Source: Phaeoceros laevis
Taxonomy: Eukaryota; Anthocerotophyta; Anthocerotopsida; Notothyladales
Direction: 5' to 3'
NCBI GenBank assembly: GCA_049999765.1
Contig: JBNGIQ010001688.1
Span: 1-21,525, forward strand
Length of the DNA stretch: 21,525 nucleotides
Shown: positions 1-8,957 of the stretch, one piece after another
How positions within the stretch are numbered: the first letter of the stretch is position 1
Layout: each line of letters begins with the position of its first letter
The notes under the pieces: model-generated
What the model was told of the DNA's origin: nothing
What the model saw: only the letters and a program-made list of their open reading frames with translations
The model's database searches: none
Position numbers and translations under genes: made by a program

Positions 1-1610
1 ACCTGAAGTACTTCGAGATGAACAGGCGACTGAGAAGTGTGATGTGTGAAGGGTGGTTATGTGGGAGTTGGTAACTTTCCAGCAGCCTTGGAATGGACCA
101 AGTCGGCTGCAGGTTGTAGGTGCTGTTGGTTTACAGGGTGGACAACGTCAAATTCCCAGCAACACCTCACCGCAAGTGTGGAGTGGAGTTATGGAAATTA
201 TGGATTTAGCAGGCAGGGTTACGTATGTCTGCCTCCTCAAAGCTTGTACAAGTGCTGGTGCTCTACAGCAGGGCAGGCAGCTGCATTCAGGGATTGTGGA
301 AAGAGGACAACTTGAAGGAAATGTAGTCCTGGGCACTTGTCTCGTAAATATGTGTGCGAAATGTGGCCAGTTGAAAGATGCACACAAAGTGTTTGACAAT
401 CTGTCCACAAGGATGCGGCAACATGGAATGCCATGAGAAATGGGTATGGTAGAAACAATAAGGCCACAGCCTGTTTTGAAGAGATGATTCTGGTATTCAG
501 AGAGGCATTCAGCTTAATGACACCATATTTACTTGTTGTAGCATGCAGTCAAGAGGGGCTGGTCAGTAAGGTCGTCAGTATTTTGATGCTGTTGGGTTGT
601 GTCATTGCTGAATGCCACACACCAAGCAGGTGTTTGGTCTCTTGAACACCCCAGATAGCACACCTCTGCTGGTAACGAAAACCCTGCGGATGTGCAGGGA
701 CTGCCACTCTTCACTGAGAGCTGTCTGGTCACACAAGGCATGCAATAACATGGACTGCCATGATAAATGAGCACGGGCTTGGTATCCAGGCCCTTACATT
801 GTAACTATGCAGTAGGAAGGCCTGATTTTAGCAGACCAGGTTACGTATGTCTGCCTCCTCAAAGAGTAAGTGCTGGTACTCTACAGCAAATTGCAGCTGA
901 ATTTAGGGATTGTAAAAGAGGATTACTTGAAGGTGACGTAGTACAGGGAACCTGTCTCGTAAATATGTTGCAAAGTGTGGCCAGTTCAAGCTGTTTCAGT
1001 CTGGTCACAAGGGATGTAGCAACATGGACTGCCATGATGAATGGGTATGTTGAGCACGGGCTTGGTCCCCAGGTTCTTACATTGTATACATACGTGCAGC
1101 AGGAATGCAGCTGGGATGGAGCACGACAGCTATGTATGTAATGCGTCAAAACCCTGCATCAAGCAGGGCAGGCAGTTTGAATTCGAAGATGCAAGGAAAG
1201 TAGTCCTAGGAACTTGTCTCTTAAATATGTAGGCAAAGGGTGGCCAGTCGGAACCTGCAGGCAAGCTGTTTGACAGTCTGCTCACAAGGAATGCAGTAAC
1301 ATGGTCAGCCATGATAAAGTCAACACGAGCTTGTGCAATTGCTGGGCTCGACAGCAGGGCAGCCAGTTGCACTCAGGGATTGTGGAAAGAGGGCTACTTG
1401 AGGTGACGTAGTACTGGGAACCTGTCTCGTGAATATGCATGCAAAGTGTGGTCAGTTCAAAGATGCACGCGAGCTGCTTGACAGTCTGGTCAAAAGGGAT
1501 GCAGCAGCATGGACTGACGTATGCTGAGCTGAGTCATAGGCTTGGTCCCCAGGCCCTTACAGTATCTGGAAGTATGCTAGCATGGCAGCAAGAAATGCTC
1601 AACTTCCTCC
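1..1610 (+). pseudogene. decayed PLS-class PPR gene (several degenerate repeat units)
   Basis: Plus-strand relics of PPR repeats are scattered over three frames with stops and frameshifts, so no protein can be made. The clearest piece is about 205-420, which reads like an L motif followed by an S motif (TYVCLLKACTSAGALQQGRQ, then LVNMCAKCGQLKDAHKVFDN). Related pieces follow at about 700-840 (end of a unit), 839-1120 (LVNM, then RDVATWTAMMNGYVEHGLG), 1128-1315 (LLNM followed by a stop, then LFDSLLTRNAVTWSAMI) and 1325-1600. The pieces resemble one another at the base level, for example the shared GTTACGTATGTCTGCCTCC at 211 and 840, which suggests they arose by tandem copying of one P-L-S unit of about 300 bp before decay. 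The first bases (KYFEMNRRL-like reading) may be another relic, so the pseudogene probably extends left of the window. It is closest in style to the intact PPR genes further right. Confidence 0.8.
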
Positions 1611-1780
1611 AACTTGCTCCAACTTCCTCAACTTGCTCAACTTGCTGAACTTGCTCAACTTTCCTCCAACTTGCTCAACTTGCTCAATCTGGAAAATTAA
1701 AAAATTTTGAAAAAATAACACCTCTTGCTCCAACTTGCTCAATTTGGAAAATCTTGAAAAAAATAACTCCTTGTCTGCCA
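1597..1780. repeat. CAACTTGCT-type low-complexity minisatellite
   Basis: From about 1597 to 1690 the plus strand is a run of imperfect 9-10 base units of the form CTCAACTTG or TCCAACTTGC, with occasional TTCCTCC variants. A higher-order duplication follows. The block starting CAACTTGCTCAATCTGG near 1673 and running through an A/T-rich stretch is repeated imperfectly from about 1731 (CAACTTGCTCAATTTGG, then TTGAAAAAAATAAC). The tract directly abuts the end of the plus-strand PPR pseudogene and may mark a rearrangement point. No coding function is seen. Confidence 0.8.
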
Positions 1781-1879
1781 GCTAATGAGTAATGTAGTCC
1801 ACGGACTCCACTCCTCATCAGCGCACATCAAGTGGCATTCCCATGAGGAGTCTCGTGAGCATCGACATTTGCAATACAT

Positions 1880-2397
1880 ATCAATGAGCGTATTTGCAAC
1901 AAATAAATCTCGTCGAGTCCAAGCTTGGAAATTTGAGCATGGATTTCCTTCTCCAGTTCAGCCACACAACCGCAAGCCTCTAAGAGGTTCACATATGTTA
2001 CATGGTTTGCAAGTGTGAGGCTGACATATGTTACATGGTTTGCAAGTTTGATGCCCTCCTGCTGCATACTTGCATAAAGAGTGAGGGCTCCTTCACCAAG
2101 CCCTTGTGGTGCGTAGCCTCGAATCATGGCAGTCCATGTGACGACATCTTTTGTTGGCAAGCTGCTAAATACTTGGCTACCCTCCTCGAGGATCCCGCAC
2201 TTCAAGTATATATCAACAAGAGAGCATACATGTCCACCAGGCAGTTTCCAACGAGGCTTATCTCGATTTCCCGTCGTATCAGCATGCACCTCCTGCCGGA
2301 AGCCAAATCCTGTGCAGTGGCACACACTTTCAGTGCTTGCTGACAAGACTCTTGGAGTCTTGGGTTGCATTGAAGTCTTGATTGCATTGGGTATCAT
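1880..2397 (-). pseudogene. PPR pseudogene fragment with frameshift and in-frame duplication
   Basis: The minus strand reads as one PPR S-P-L unit: an S-like segment (LVDIYLKCGILEEGSQVFSS), a P motif (KDVVTWTAMIRGYAPQGLG, then LTLYASMQQEGI), and an L motif (VTYVNLLEACGCVAELEKEI). Two lesions are visible. A 33-bp tandem duplication at 1991-2056 inserts an extra LANHVTYVSLT block in frame. Near 1900 the frame shifts: the open frame runs into LLQIRSLICIANVD, while the neighbouring frame reads the expected FVANTLIDMYCKC. After that motif, toward 1830, similarity stops. There is no recognisable start, N-terminal targeting region or C-terminal E motif. The sequence style (LYASMQQEGI, EIHAQISK) matches the intact minus-strand PPR genes A and C in this window, so it is probably a partial copy of a member of that local group. 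Confidence 0.8.
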
Positions 2398-2399
2398 AA

Positions 2400-2847
2400 C
2401 AATTGCTGTATTGTACTACACCGGCATCCCGTCATCAAGATGCCCGTAAGCACACAATACTTTAGAAATTACAAATGATAAAGAGTCGAATAGTGGAGGA
2501 TAAGTTGACCCAAAACGCCATGCCCAAACCACCTAGGTTGGATGACGATGAAATTGAGGTTGATATATGGGATCCATATACGAGATCCGGAGTTGTGCAA
2601 GTAGCTGCCTTCCCCGGAGCTGTGCCAGTAGCTGCCTATTGGTTTGCACTCTTTGTCCGGTTTGCACTCTTTGTCCTTATCCATAGTGTGGGTGTTGTCC
2701 TTCCTCTCCACCTTCACCTTGGCCTCTTGAGCAGGAGACCAAGTTGAGCAAATATTTGCAAACTCGGATATGGAGATGATAGGACGAGCTAGTGACTCAC
2801 ATTCAAGCTTATGCAACAGACGAGTGCATACGAGAGGCTCCACTGGT
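2400..2847. other. gene-poor stretch, no recognisable gene
   Basis: Open frames exist on both strands here but none resembles a known family, and they lack repeat or domain structure. The only clear structure is a perfect 18-bp tandem duplication (GGTTTGCACTCTTTGTCC, 2641-2658 and 2659-2676) and a nearby repeated GTAGCTGCCT (2601 and 2629). On the minus strand the 18-bp duplication produces a doubled KECKPD. It may be the continuation of the decayed coding remnant to its right, but this is not demonstrable by eye. Confidence 0.5.
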
Positions 2848-2946
2848 AGACTGTCTACGATGCTCCTAAGAGATTGTCTACGATGCTCCTAAGAGATTGT
2901 CTACGATGCTCCTAAGAGATTGTCTACAATGCTCCTAAGAGATTGT
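2848..2946. repeat. 23-bp minisatellite, 4.3 copies
   Basis: Four head-to-tail 23-bp units lie at 2848-2870, 2871-2893, 2894-2916 and 2917-2939, followed by a 7-base partial unit to 2946. Each contains the core GTCTACGATGCTCCTAAG (fourth copy: ACAATG instead of ACGATG; first copy starts AGACTG instead of AGATTG). Near-identity means the expansion is recent. In the minus-strand frame of the adjoining remnant, one unit encodes LRSIVDNL. Because 23 is not a multiple of three, expansion breaks that frame, in line with a dead gene. Confidence 0.95.
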
Positions 2947-3278
2947 TCCATGTCGCTGTAGCATTTTTTCAGCTCGTGATCTTGTCTAGCCAAAGCATCC
3001 ACAACGGATGTGATCCCACATTGACTAGGCCTTTAAATTTTACCTTCAATTTACCAATAATGTCTTGCGCACGATCAAACCATAAATCCACATTAGTGAG
3101 TTTCAGACATTCTATCCTTGTTGGTGATGACTACCTGGACACAAGGTGCAGCTGCGCCTAGCTTATAGTTGGAAGCAATGAGACGTAAGCAGTAAAGTAG
3201 CTCCTCCAATTCACGCTCCACCTTCATTTCACCTGCTCTATTGTGTGTTGGGCTCACTATGGGATTGAAGTTAGCATG
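2915..3278 (-). pseudogene. unidentified frameshifted protein-coding remnant
   Basis: Three consecutive minus-strand segments look protein-like but sit in different frames. Segment 1 (about 3278-3096) contains MKVERELEELLYCLRLIASN and then KLGAAAPCVQVVITNKD, ending at a stop at 3093-3095. Segment 2 (about 3115-3017), in another frame, reads LKLTNVDLWFDRAQDIIGKL. Segment 3 (about 3010-2915) reads VVDALARQDHELKKCYSDME and then QSLRSIVDNL, running into the 23-bp minisatellite. The segments join naturally if two single-base frameshifts are allowed, and the composition (charged, helical, possibly coiled-coil) is unlike random translation. I do not recognise the family. It could be a decayed nuclear gene or a fragment carried in by a mobile element. 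No function is proposed. Confidence 0.4.
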
Positions 3279-3940
3279 AACGAAGCGGTGACACTATCCC
3301 CACTTGGAAACATCGAGTCATGGAGAGCATGAAACTCCCTTTGGCCAGCAAGATCCCAAGCAGGGATCCGGGCTTGTGAAGTTCTCTTTCATGTGAGGAT
3401 TGGCCACACACCAATCGTGCCAAGGGTTGCTCTGGCCCCTCCACCCACAATGGATTGCAGCTCCTTTGGACAGTAGCCTCTACCAGGTTTATGTCCATCC
3501 TTGTGCGGATAGCACAAGGTGCGTACTATCTGCACGCTTGTAATTTGATTCAGAGTTTGATGCAGTGGTTATGATTCAGGGTTTGATGCATTGTGTTTGT
3601 CACTTATCGCCTCCTAGTGGACCGCCTGGTGCAGGCTAGGGATGTCCAGAACGTTCGACGAAAGGAAGACTTCGTCGAGAAGGGCGCCCTCTTGTAATAA
3701 TAATGTGTCAGAAATGAGTCCAGACGGGATGGCAGGGCAGGAATATCTCAGCATCCAATCACAACCAGTTCTGATATACATAAGAAAAGAAACTCAGCCA
3801 ACTACACTCGCTCCATGTGGTGATAGCAAATTGGGATGATCTCTGAAGCAGTCATCAGCCGGGCCAGCGTTTCACCACCACACACAATCAGCCAGGGAAG
3901 CAAGTGGCTTCAAGCCCGTTCCCGGTCATGTCATGTCACG
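3279..3940. other. gene-poor stretch with a short tandem duplication
   Basis: No gene is recognisable. A minus-strand frame at 3271-3498 (starting MDINLVEATVQ) is open for 75 codons but matches nothing I know; it could belong to the remnant to its left. A 21-base motif (GATTCAG, then A or G, then GTTTGATGCA and a short tail) occurs at 3547 and again at 3573. The rest is unique sequence. Confidence 0.45.
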
Positions 3941-3944
3941 GCAG

Positions 3945-4160
3945 ATTCGAAGTATCTTTGCACCAGTCAGCCTTCTTCAGTGAAGTTTAGTCGGTGGTAA
4001 CCCGCTCGGGGTTCAGGTTCAGGACCGACCACTTCAGGCTTCAAGCCATGTTCCCCGAGTCAAGTGATGAGCTGGGTGTGACAGTAGATCCGGAGTATCT
4101 CTTGAACCAGTCAGTGGTAAACTCTCGGAGGTTCTGGACCGACTCCTCCAGCCTAACGAT
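3945..4160. repeat. imperfect direct duplication downstream of the kinase gene
   Basis: Two blocks in the same orientation, about 3945-4040 and 4085-4158, share a series of short matches in order: AGATTCGAAGTATC versus AGATCCGGAGTATC, ACCAGTCAG in both, GGTGGTAACCCGCTCGG versus GTGGTAAACTCTCGG, and AGGACCGACCACTTCAGGC versus TGGACCGACTCCTCCAGCC. Small gaps separate the matches. The blocks lie 230-440 bases beyond the kinase stop codon and may be 3' flanking or 3' untranslated sequence. I see no coding similarity that explains them. Confidence 0.5.
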
Positions 4161-4386
4161 GTTGACAGACGGCTCCGCCCGTACATTGGCCAGCCTGGCT
4201 GAAGCAGTGGAGTGTGATTCACCCCAACGGAGAAGACTTCGGCCACTAATTCCGGTTTAAAAAATTCTGGCATTTCCAGAACCCTTTTGAGATTGTACAG
4301 AGCTATGATACACATAAGAGGAAACCTGGTGGCTACCCAGATGTGTTTGTCTACAATACATATGGTCGACTTGTATGGTATGTCTT

Positions 4387-6354
4387 CTACCTGCCCTCCA
4401 GAATATGCTGAACATTCTCCAGAGCTTTCCTGGTGGACTCACCTATGGAAGCGCTCAGCTCATCACAGTGGACGGCGAAAGGACCTGCTGGTGCCACACT
4501 GCCTCCAGACATGACGACATAGGCCCGAGGGCTGTCCGCGTTAGATTTGGGGCTCAGCAGAGGCAATGGCCGGTCAGGAACGTCTGGAATGCCGATGTCC
4601 CCTTCCAGCATTTTGAGAGCATCACACATGCGAGGCCTGAATGCCACCAGAGGATGGGCACACAGGATCCCCACCTTCACGAATCGCTCCGTCACGTCGT
4701 GAGGGCCCCCGGAGTCGCGGATCCGCTTGTCCACAACCTCGCTCAGCTTGCCTTCCTTGAGGAGTGCCCAAGCCCAGTCCACAATGAGGGTGTTCTCCTT
4801 GGGAACTGCATCAGGCTCCAGTGCCCTCCGCCCACTCACCAGCTCCAGCAGCACCACCCCGAAGCTGTACACATCGCACTTGTCTGAGATCCGCCCGTAG
4901 AGGGCGTACTCTGGAGCACAGAAGCCGAATGTGCCACCGTACTGCGCATTGTGCCCAGCAGCACTGGCCAGCTCTGTGATGGTCCTTGCCAGGCCGAAGT
5001 CTGCCACATAGGCTTCCAGGTTCTCGTCCAGGAGAATGTTGCTGGACTTGATGTCACGGTGGATGATGGCTGGCTGCATGTCATCATGCAGGTATGCTAT
5101 GCCCTTGGCCATGCCCAGCGCAATTTTCCTCCTATCTGGCCATTCCAAGACTGAGTCGTTCCTCTTGAACAGGTAGTCGTGCAGGCTGCCGTTCTGCATG
5201 TAGTCATAGATGAGCAGCCGCTGGTGGCCATGTGTCTTGGTGCTGGCAATGCAGCACCCTCTCAGCACCACCAGGTTCCGGTGCCTGACACTGTTGATGA
5301 CCTCCACCTCGCTCCTGAAGTCCGCATCCGTCTCTGGAGAGCACTTGTTGAACCTCTTCACTGCAACCTCCAGTCCAGACTCCTCCAAGTAAGCCCTGTA
5401 CACCTTTGCAAACCCTCCTTCTCCGATGAGCTGCTTGCTAGAGAAGTTCTTTGTCACAGACTTGATCTCATCATAGGTGAACCACACCAGCCCAGTGTTG
5501 GGTTTCATGCTCTTCAGCATCTTGTTGTTCCTCTCCAGAAACTTCACATGGATGGCTTGCTTTCGCTTCTGCCACCACAAGTACACAGCCACTGCAACCA
5601 CGAGGCTCAAAGTGAGGATGATGGCAGCACCGATACCAATGTTCAAACCCAAATGACTCTTTCGATTAGAATTCACGTATCCATCCACGCCCACGATGCA
5701 GTCAGCAACTTCATAGTCATAAGGGCCCTTCCTGTTGGCCACCCCAGCTGTATATATAACTACAAAAGCCAAACACTTGGTGCTATCGTTCCCCAAGGAC
5801 ACCAGCTTGCCTACAGCACTGGCCATGTCCTTGTTGCAGGCTTCGCACCTGATATCCCCCAGATGGCCATTGCAGGTCCGGTTCAGGGTGGACGGTCCCA
5901 ATTCCCGCTCGAAATCATCCTTGGTCTGGATTCCTTGACAAAGAGTGGGCCCTTGCGTGAATGGACCTGGATCGCTGAAACACCTAGGGACAATGCCTGC
6001 ACGAAGGCTCTGACTCTGCAGCTTCCCATCAAAGGCCTCCACGCATGCCTGGGCAGTGGCTCGGCCTGGCAGCTCAAAGTTGCCGCTGTCACGAAGATAC
6101 TGGGAGGTTACCAGCCCAAATCTGGAAAGTAGGGCCTGGCAACAGGTGTCAAGGCTCTCCGACACCCCCCTGCACGCCGCCACTCCTCCTGGGTAGTGAT
6201 CCAGCAGGCTCAACTGCAGCGGGCAAGATACATCCTGCAACGCCCTAATCACCCCGCCTCCTGCCAGCTCTCGCGCACCTGCTACCACCATAGTATGCCA
6301 CACCACAACCAGAATAGTCCCCCATGTCAGGGCAACAACATTCCGACGCTCCAT
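4387..6354 (-). CDS. receptor-like serine/threonine kinase with SPARK-type ectodomain
   Basis: A complete single-exon gene of 655 aa starting at an ATG (6354). Residues 1-25 form a hydrophobic signal peptide ending near VVAGA. Residues about 44-225 are a Cys-rich extracellular region with the pattern of the plant SPARK domain (CPLQ near 44, DTCCQALLSRFG at 69-80, CNGHLGDIRCEACNKDM at 161-177). Residues about 236-260 are a single membrane helix followed by basic WQKRKQ. The cytosolic kinase domain, about 305-585, has all key elements: glycine loop GEGGFAKV (311-318), catalytic Lys333 in VAVK, HRDIKSSN (432-439), DFG (452-454) and APEY (480-483). It is therefore an RD kinase predicted to be active at the plasma membrane. 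The closest known style is Arabidopsis At1g11050 and RKF3-like kinases; its ligand is unknown. The C-terminal tail (about 590-655) is Pro/Ser-rich and probably disordered. The long plus-strand frame at 5179-6132 is its shadow. Confidence 0.95.
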   Translation of the reverse strand: MERRNVVALTWGTILVVVWHTMVVAGARELAGGGVIRALQDVSCPLQLSLLDHYPGGVAACRGVSESLDTCCQALLSRFGLVTSQYLRDSGNFELPGRATAQACVEAFDGKLQSQSLRAGIVPRCFSDPGPFTQGPTLCQGIQTKDDFERELGPSTLNRTCNGHLGDIRCEACNKDMASAVGKLVSLGNDSTKCLAFVVIYTAGVANRKGPYDYEVADCIVGVDGYVNSNRKSHLGLNIGIGAAIILTLSLVVAVAVYLWWQKRKQAIHVKFLERNNKMLKSMKPNTGLVWFTYDEIKSVTKNFSSKQLIGEGGFAKVYRAYLEESGLEVAVKRFNKCSPETDADFRSEVEVINSVRHRNLVVLRGCCIASTKTHGHQRLLIYDYMQNGSLHDYLFKRNDSVLEWPDRRKIALGMAKGIAYLHDDMQPAIIHRDIKSSNILLDENLEAYVADFGLARTITELASAAGHNAQYGGTFGFCAPEYALYGRISDKCDVYSFGVVLLELVSGRRALEPDAVPKENTLIVDWAWALLKEGKLSEVVDKRIRDSGGPHDVTERFVKVGILCAHPLVAFRPRMCDALKMLEGDIGIPDVPDRPLPLLSPKSNADSPRAYVVMSGGSVAPAGPFAVHCDELSASIGESTRKALENVQHILEGR

Positions 6355-6951
6355 CTTGGCTCTCCTGCAAGCAGCTACAGAATATTATGCTTCAGCACGT
6401 TATACATTCTTCGAGACCCAGCTGATCGGCTCTCCACGCAAGGACCTCGAGTGTACGCCTGCCACGCCAAATGGGAGGCAAATAAGAACATGGCACAAGA
6501 TTCTACCTTTACCAAAGAAACTGCGGGGCCCTCCGCTCTCCTTAAATCACTACTGTACTCTACAGTACCAGGAGGACATAGAGTTTTCAGCTTACCAATT
6601 GGTCGGGCCGGGGAAGTTTTTGGCATGCTCAGCAAAATTCCACCCGAAATTTTGATGTGATCGCTTTTGAAGCCTTCACATACACATTACAAGCCTTCAT
6701 CAGACGTGCTTACGATGTGACCGCATTTCCATTAGGCAGGCATTGCAGTCATATATTCCGAACCGCCTTTCTTTGCCCTGCGCACATTCCAGAAGCTGTG
6801 GCACGAGCTGTTCGCAGTCCAGTAGAGAAGAAGAAGCACGCGCACCAGCTAGCATTCTCCGTTTGCATAAAGTGCAAGGACTTCCTGACAGAGCCCGTGC
6901 AGAATATGCTGTAGTGGCTCATTTCTCAACTTTCTCGTTAGCCGGTATGTC
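6355..6951. promoter_or_regulatory. intergenic: kinase 5' flank and PPR gene A 3' flank
   Basis: This stretch must hold the promoter and 5' leader of the minus-strand kinase and the 3' end of PPR gene A. Weak candidates are the palindromic CCAATTGG at 6596-6603, giving a CCAAT box on either strand, and a TATA-like ATTTAAGG on the minus strand near 6540-6547, about 190 bases before the kinase ATG. I translated the part just beyond the PPR gene A stop (6660-6951) looking for a DYW deaminase domain and found no convincing HxE or CxxC motifs. No other gene is seen. Confidence 0.35.
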
Positions 6952-8826
6952 TCATGGCGTAGAGTCGAGATGGGGTACATATCCTTCCTTCTTCATTTTG
7001 CTAAGAAGGTCGATTAGAACTGCATGAATATGCTGTATCTCAGGATGTCCCTTGTCTCCCACCACAAAAGTATGCACCATACCGCGACTGTCGGTCCACC
7101 AGCTATGTCCAGGCTCCTTCCAGGCTTGCTCTTTCACTCGCATTGCATGAAGAGCCTTCCCCTCCTCCGGCATATGGGCAGCTGCAAAGATGTTGGACAT
7201 CAGGACGTATGCTGCAGCATCAGTCTTATCAAGCCTCATAGCACACTCAAACGCAGCTCTTCCAAGTTCCACATTGCCCCACTTTTGACATGCACCCAAC
7301 ACAGTTCTCCATAGCTCAGCATTTGGTTGGAAGGGCATCGTCTTCACCACTTCCATTGCCTTGTCTACTTGACCTGCACGGCCAAGGAGATCAACCATAC
7401 AGCTGAAGTGCTCGATGCTTGGAGCAATCTGATAGTCCCTTTTCATAGCCTCAAAGTACTTCCTGCCCTTTTCCACTAGCCCCGCATGACTACATGCTGT
7501 AAGAATGCCAAGGAAAGTGATGCTGTCTGGTTCTAAATCATTCTCCCTCATCCTTTGAAACAAATCAAACACAACCTCACTCTCTCCCAGGCGGGCATAT
7601 CCTGCAATCAATGCCGTCCATGTCACACTGTCTTTTGTCGGCATTGCATCGAACACCAGGTGTGCATCAACCATGCTGCCACATTTACCATACATGTCAA
7701 TGAGTGTGCTTGCCAGAAACATATTAGTGGCCACAAGTCCTCTTTTGCACATCTCATCATGGATTTGCTTTCCTTTCTCGAGTCCTGCAATGGTACCGCA
7801 AGCTTGGAAGAGGGCTACATATGTAGCTTCATCAGCATCAGAGATGCCGTTTAACTGCATACTTCTGTACAGAGTAAGGGCTTCTTCACCGTGACCATGC
7901 TGAGCATATCCTGAAATCATGGCATTCCACGTCACTAAATTTTTGCTTGGGAGAGTGTCAAAAACTTTGCGGGCATCCTCTAAGCTCCCACATTTGATAT
8001 ACATGTCCACAAGGCAGGTGCCGACAACTAGATTAGATTCCAGCCTCTTCTCCTGAATTTGTGAGTGAAGATGCTTCCCCTGATGCAGAGACCTGGCGCT
8101 AGCACATGCCTGGAGAAGGGACACAAATGTAACATAGTTTGCTAGTGTGATGCCCTCCTGCTGCATGCTTGCATAAAGAGAGAGGGCTTCTTGACCATGC
8201 CCACTCTCAGCATATCCTGCAATCATGGCAGTCCACGTGACCACATCTCTGTCAGTTAAACTATCAAACACTCTGCGTGCATTCTCCAGGCTCCCACATT
8301 TTGAATACATGTCCACCAGGCAGGTGCCCACAAACTTATTAGGTCTCTGTGAGCTCTGCAAAATATCAGCATGCACCTCTCTGCCAAAAGACAAATCCTT
8401 TGCCGCTGCAGCAGCTTTAAGGGCTGCCACGAATATGCGGTCATGTGCCTTCAAGTTCGACTGCCGCATCTCTCGGTAAAGTCTTACCGCCTTCGTGGGC
8501 TTTCCATATCGAGCATGTCCCAATATAATGGAAGTCCACATATGGCGATTTGGTGTAGGCACCTTGGTAAATACCTCCATTGCCTCCTCCAGTCTCTCAT
8601 GCGAAGCATACATACAAATGATCTGGTTGGCCAAAAGTGCGTTTGATGCATAGCCATTCTTGACAGCAAGGGCATGAACCCGAGTGCCGAGAACCAGATC
8701 TTTCTGTGAGATGCACCTCTTGAGCAAATCATAGAGCATAGACTTATCAACAGGAGATCCTCGTTGCTCCAGGACGTCTAACGGGTCTACAGCCAGGTGG
8801 TGTGCTCCAGCCTCCAGCCTGCACAT
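6952..8826 (-). CDS. PPR gene A: PLS-class PPR protein, E+ type, no DYW domain
   Basis: An uninterrupted 624-aa frame from ATG 8826. Proteins of this class bind organelle RNA in a sequence-specific way and usually direct C-to-U editing. After a short lead (residues about 1-35) come four P-L-S triplets, recognised by S motifs IICMYASHERLEEAMEVF, LVDMYSKCGSLENARRVF, LVDMYIKCGSLEDARKVF and LIDMYGKCGSMVDAHLVF. A final P2-L2-S2 (MVDLLGRAGQVDKAMEV) follows, then E1/E2 motifs ending in SWWTDSRGMVHTFVVGDK (575-592) and HPEIQ, and an E+-like tail GYVPHLDSTP. It stops (TGA) where a DYW deaminase domain would normally begin. The N-terminus looks truncated: a strong splice acceptor lies 11 bases before this ATG and a candidate 5' exon is listed separately. 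It is the closest relative of gene C in this window (shared KDLVLGTRVH and FGREVHADIL-type blocks) and is divergent from gene B. An intact frame suggests a functional gene. Confidence 0.93.
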   Translation of the reverse strand: MCRLEAGAHHLAVDPLDVLEQRGSPVDKSMLYDLLKRCISQKDLVLGTRVHALAVKNGYASNALLANQIICMYASHERLEEAMEVFTKVPTPNRHMWTSIILGHARYGKPTKAVRLYREMRQSNLKAHDRIFVAALKAAAAAKDLSFGREVHADILQSSQRPNKFVGTCLVDMYSKCGSLENARRVFDSLTDRDVVTWTAMIAGYAESGHGQEALSLYASMQQEGITLANYVTFVSLLQACASARSLHQGKHLHSQIQEKRLESNLVVGTCLVDMYIKCGSLEDARKVFDTLPSKNLVTWNAMISGYAQHGHGEEALTLYRSMQLNGISDADEATYVALFQACGTIAGLEKGKQIHDEMCKRGLVATNMFLASTLIDMYGKCGSMVDAHLVFDAMPTKDSVTWTALIAGYARLGESEVVFDLFQRMRENDLEPDSITFLGILTACSHAGLVEKGRKYFEAMKRDYQIAPSIEHFSCMVDLLGRAGQVDKAMEVVKTMPFQPNAELWRTVLGACQKWGNVELGRAAFECAMRLDKTDAAAYVLMSNIFAAAHMPEEGKALHAMRVKEQAWKEPGHSWWTDSRGMVHTFVVGDKGHPEIQHIHAVLIDLLSKMKKEGYVPHLDSTP

Positions 8827-8957
8827 ACCGTGCCACCCTGCACATGGTAAAAAAAAACGAGGGAAACTTTAGCTTACGACGTCGACGGTAGAACTCTATT
8901 CTGCTACCACATCTGCACGGATACACTGTTGCAGATTACTTGAGCACGAAAGCTTAC

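Noticed and set aside
2848-2946. CRISPR-like appearance of regular 23-bp repeats
   Set aside because: Units are directly adjacent with no spacers and the genome is a plant; it is a minisatellite.
4277-4296. 18 of 20 base match to the plus-strand sequence near 16941 (AACCCTTTT, then AGATTG)
   Set aside because: A match of this size is expected about once by chance in a window this long, and the flanks do not align.
5179-6132. 317-codon open frame on the plus strand
   Set aside because: It is exactly antisense to the kinase ectodomain and kinase start, has no domain-like pattern, and reflects codon bias of the real gene.
6660-6951. Decayed DYW domain after the gene A stop
   Set aside because: A few residues after the stop (DIPANEKVEK) are vaguely reminiscent of the expected linker, but no deaminase motif could be found; a profile search is needed.
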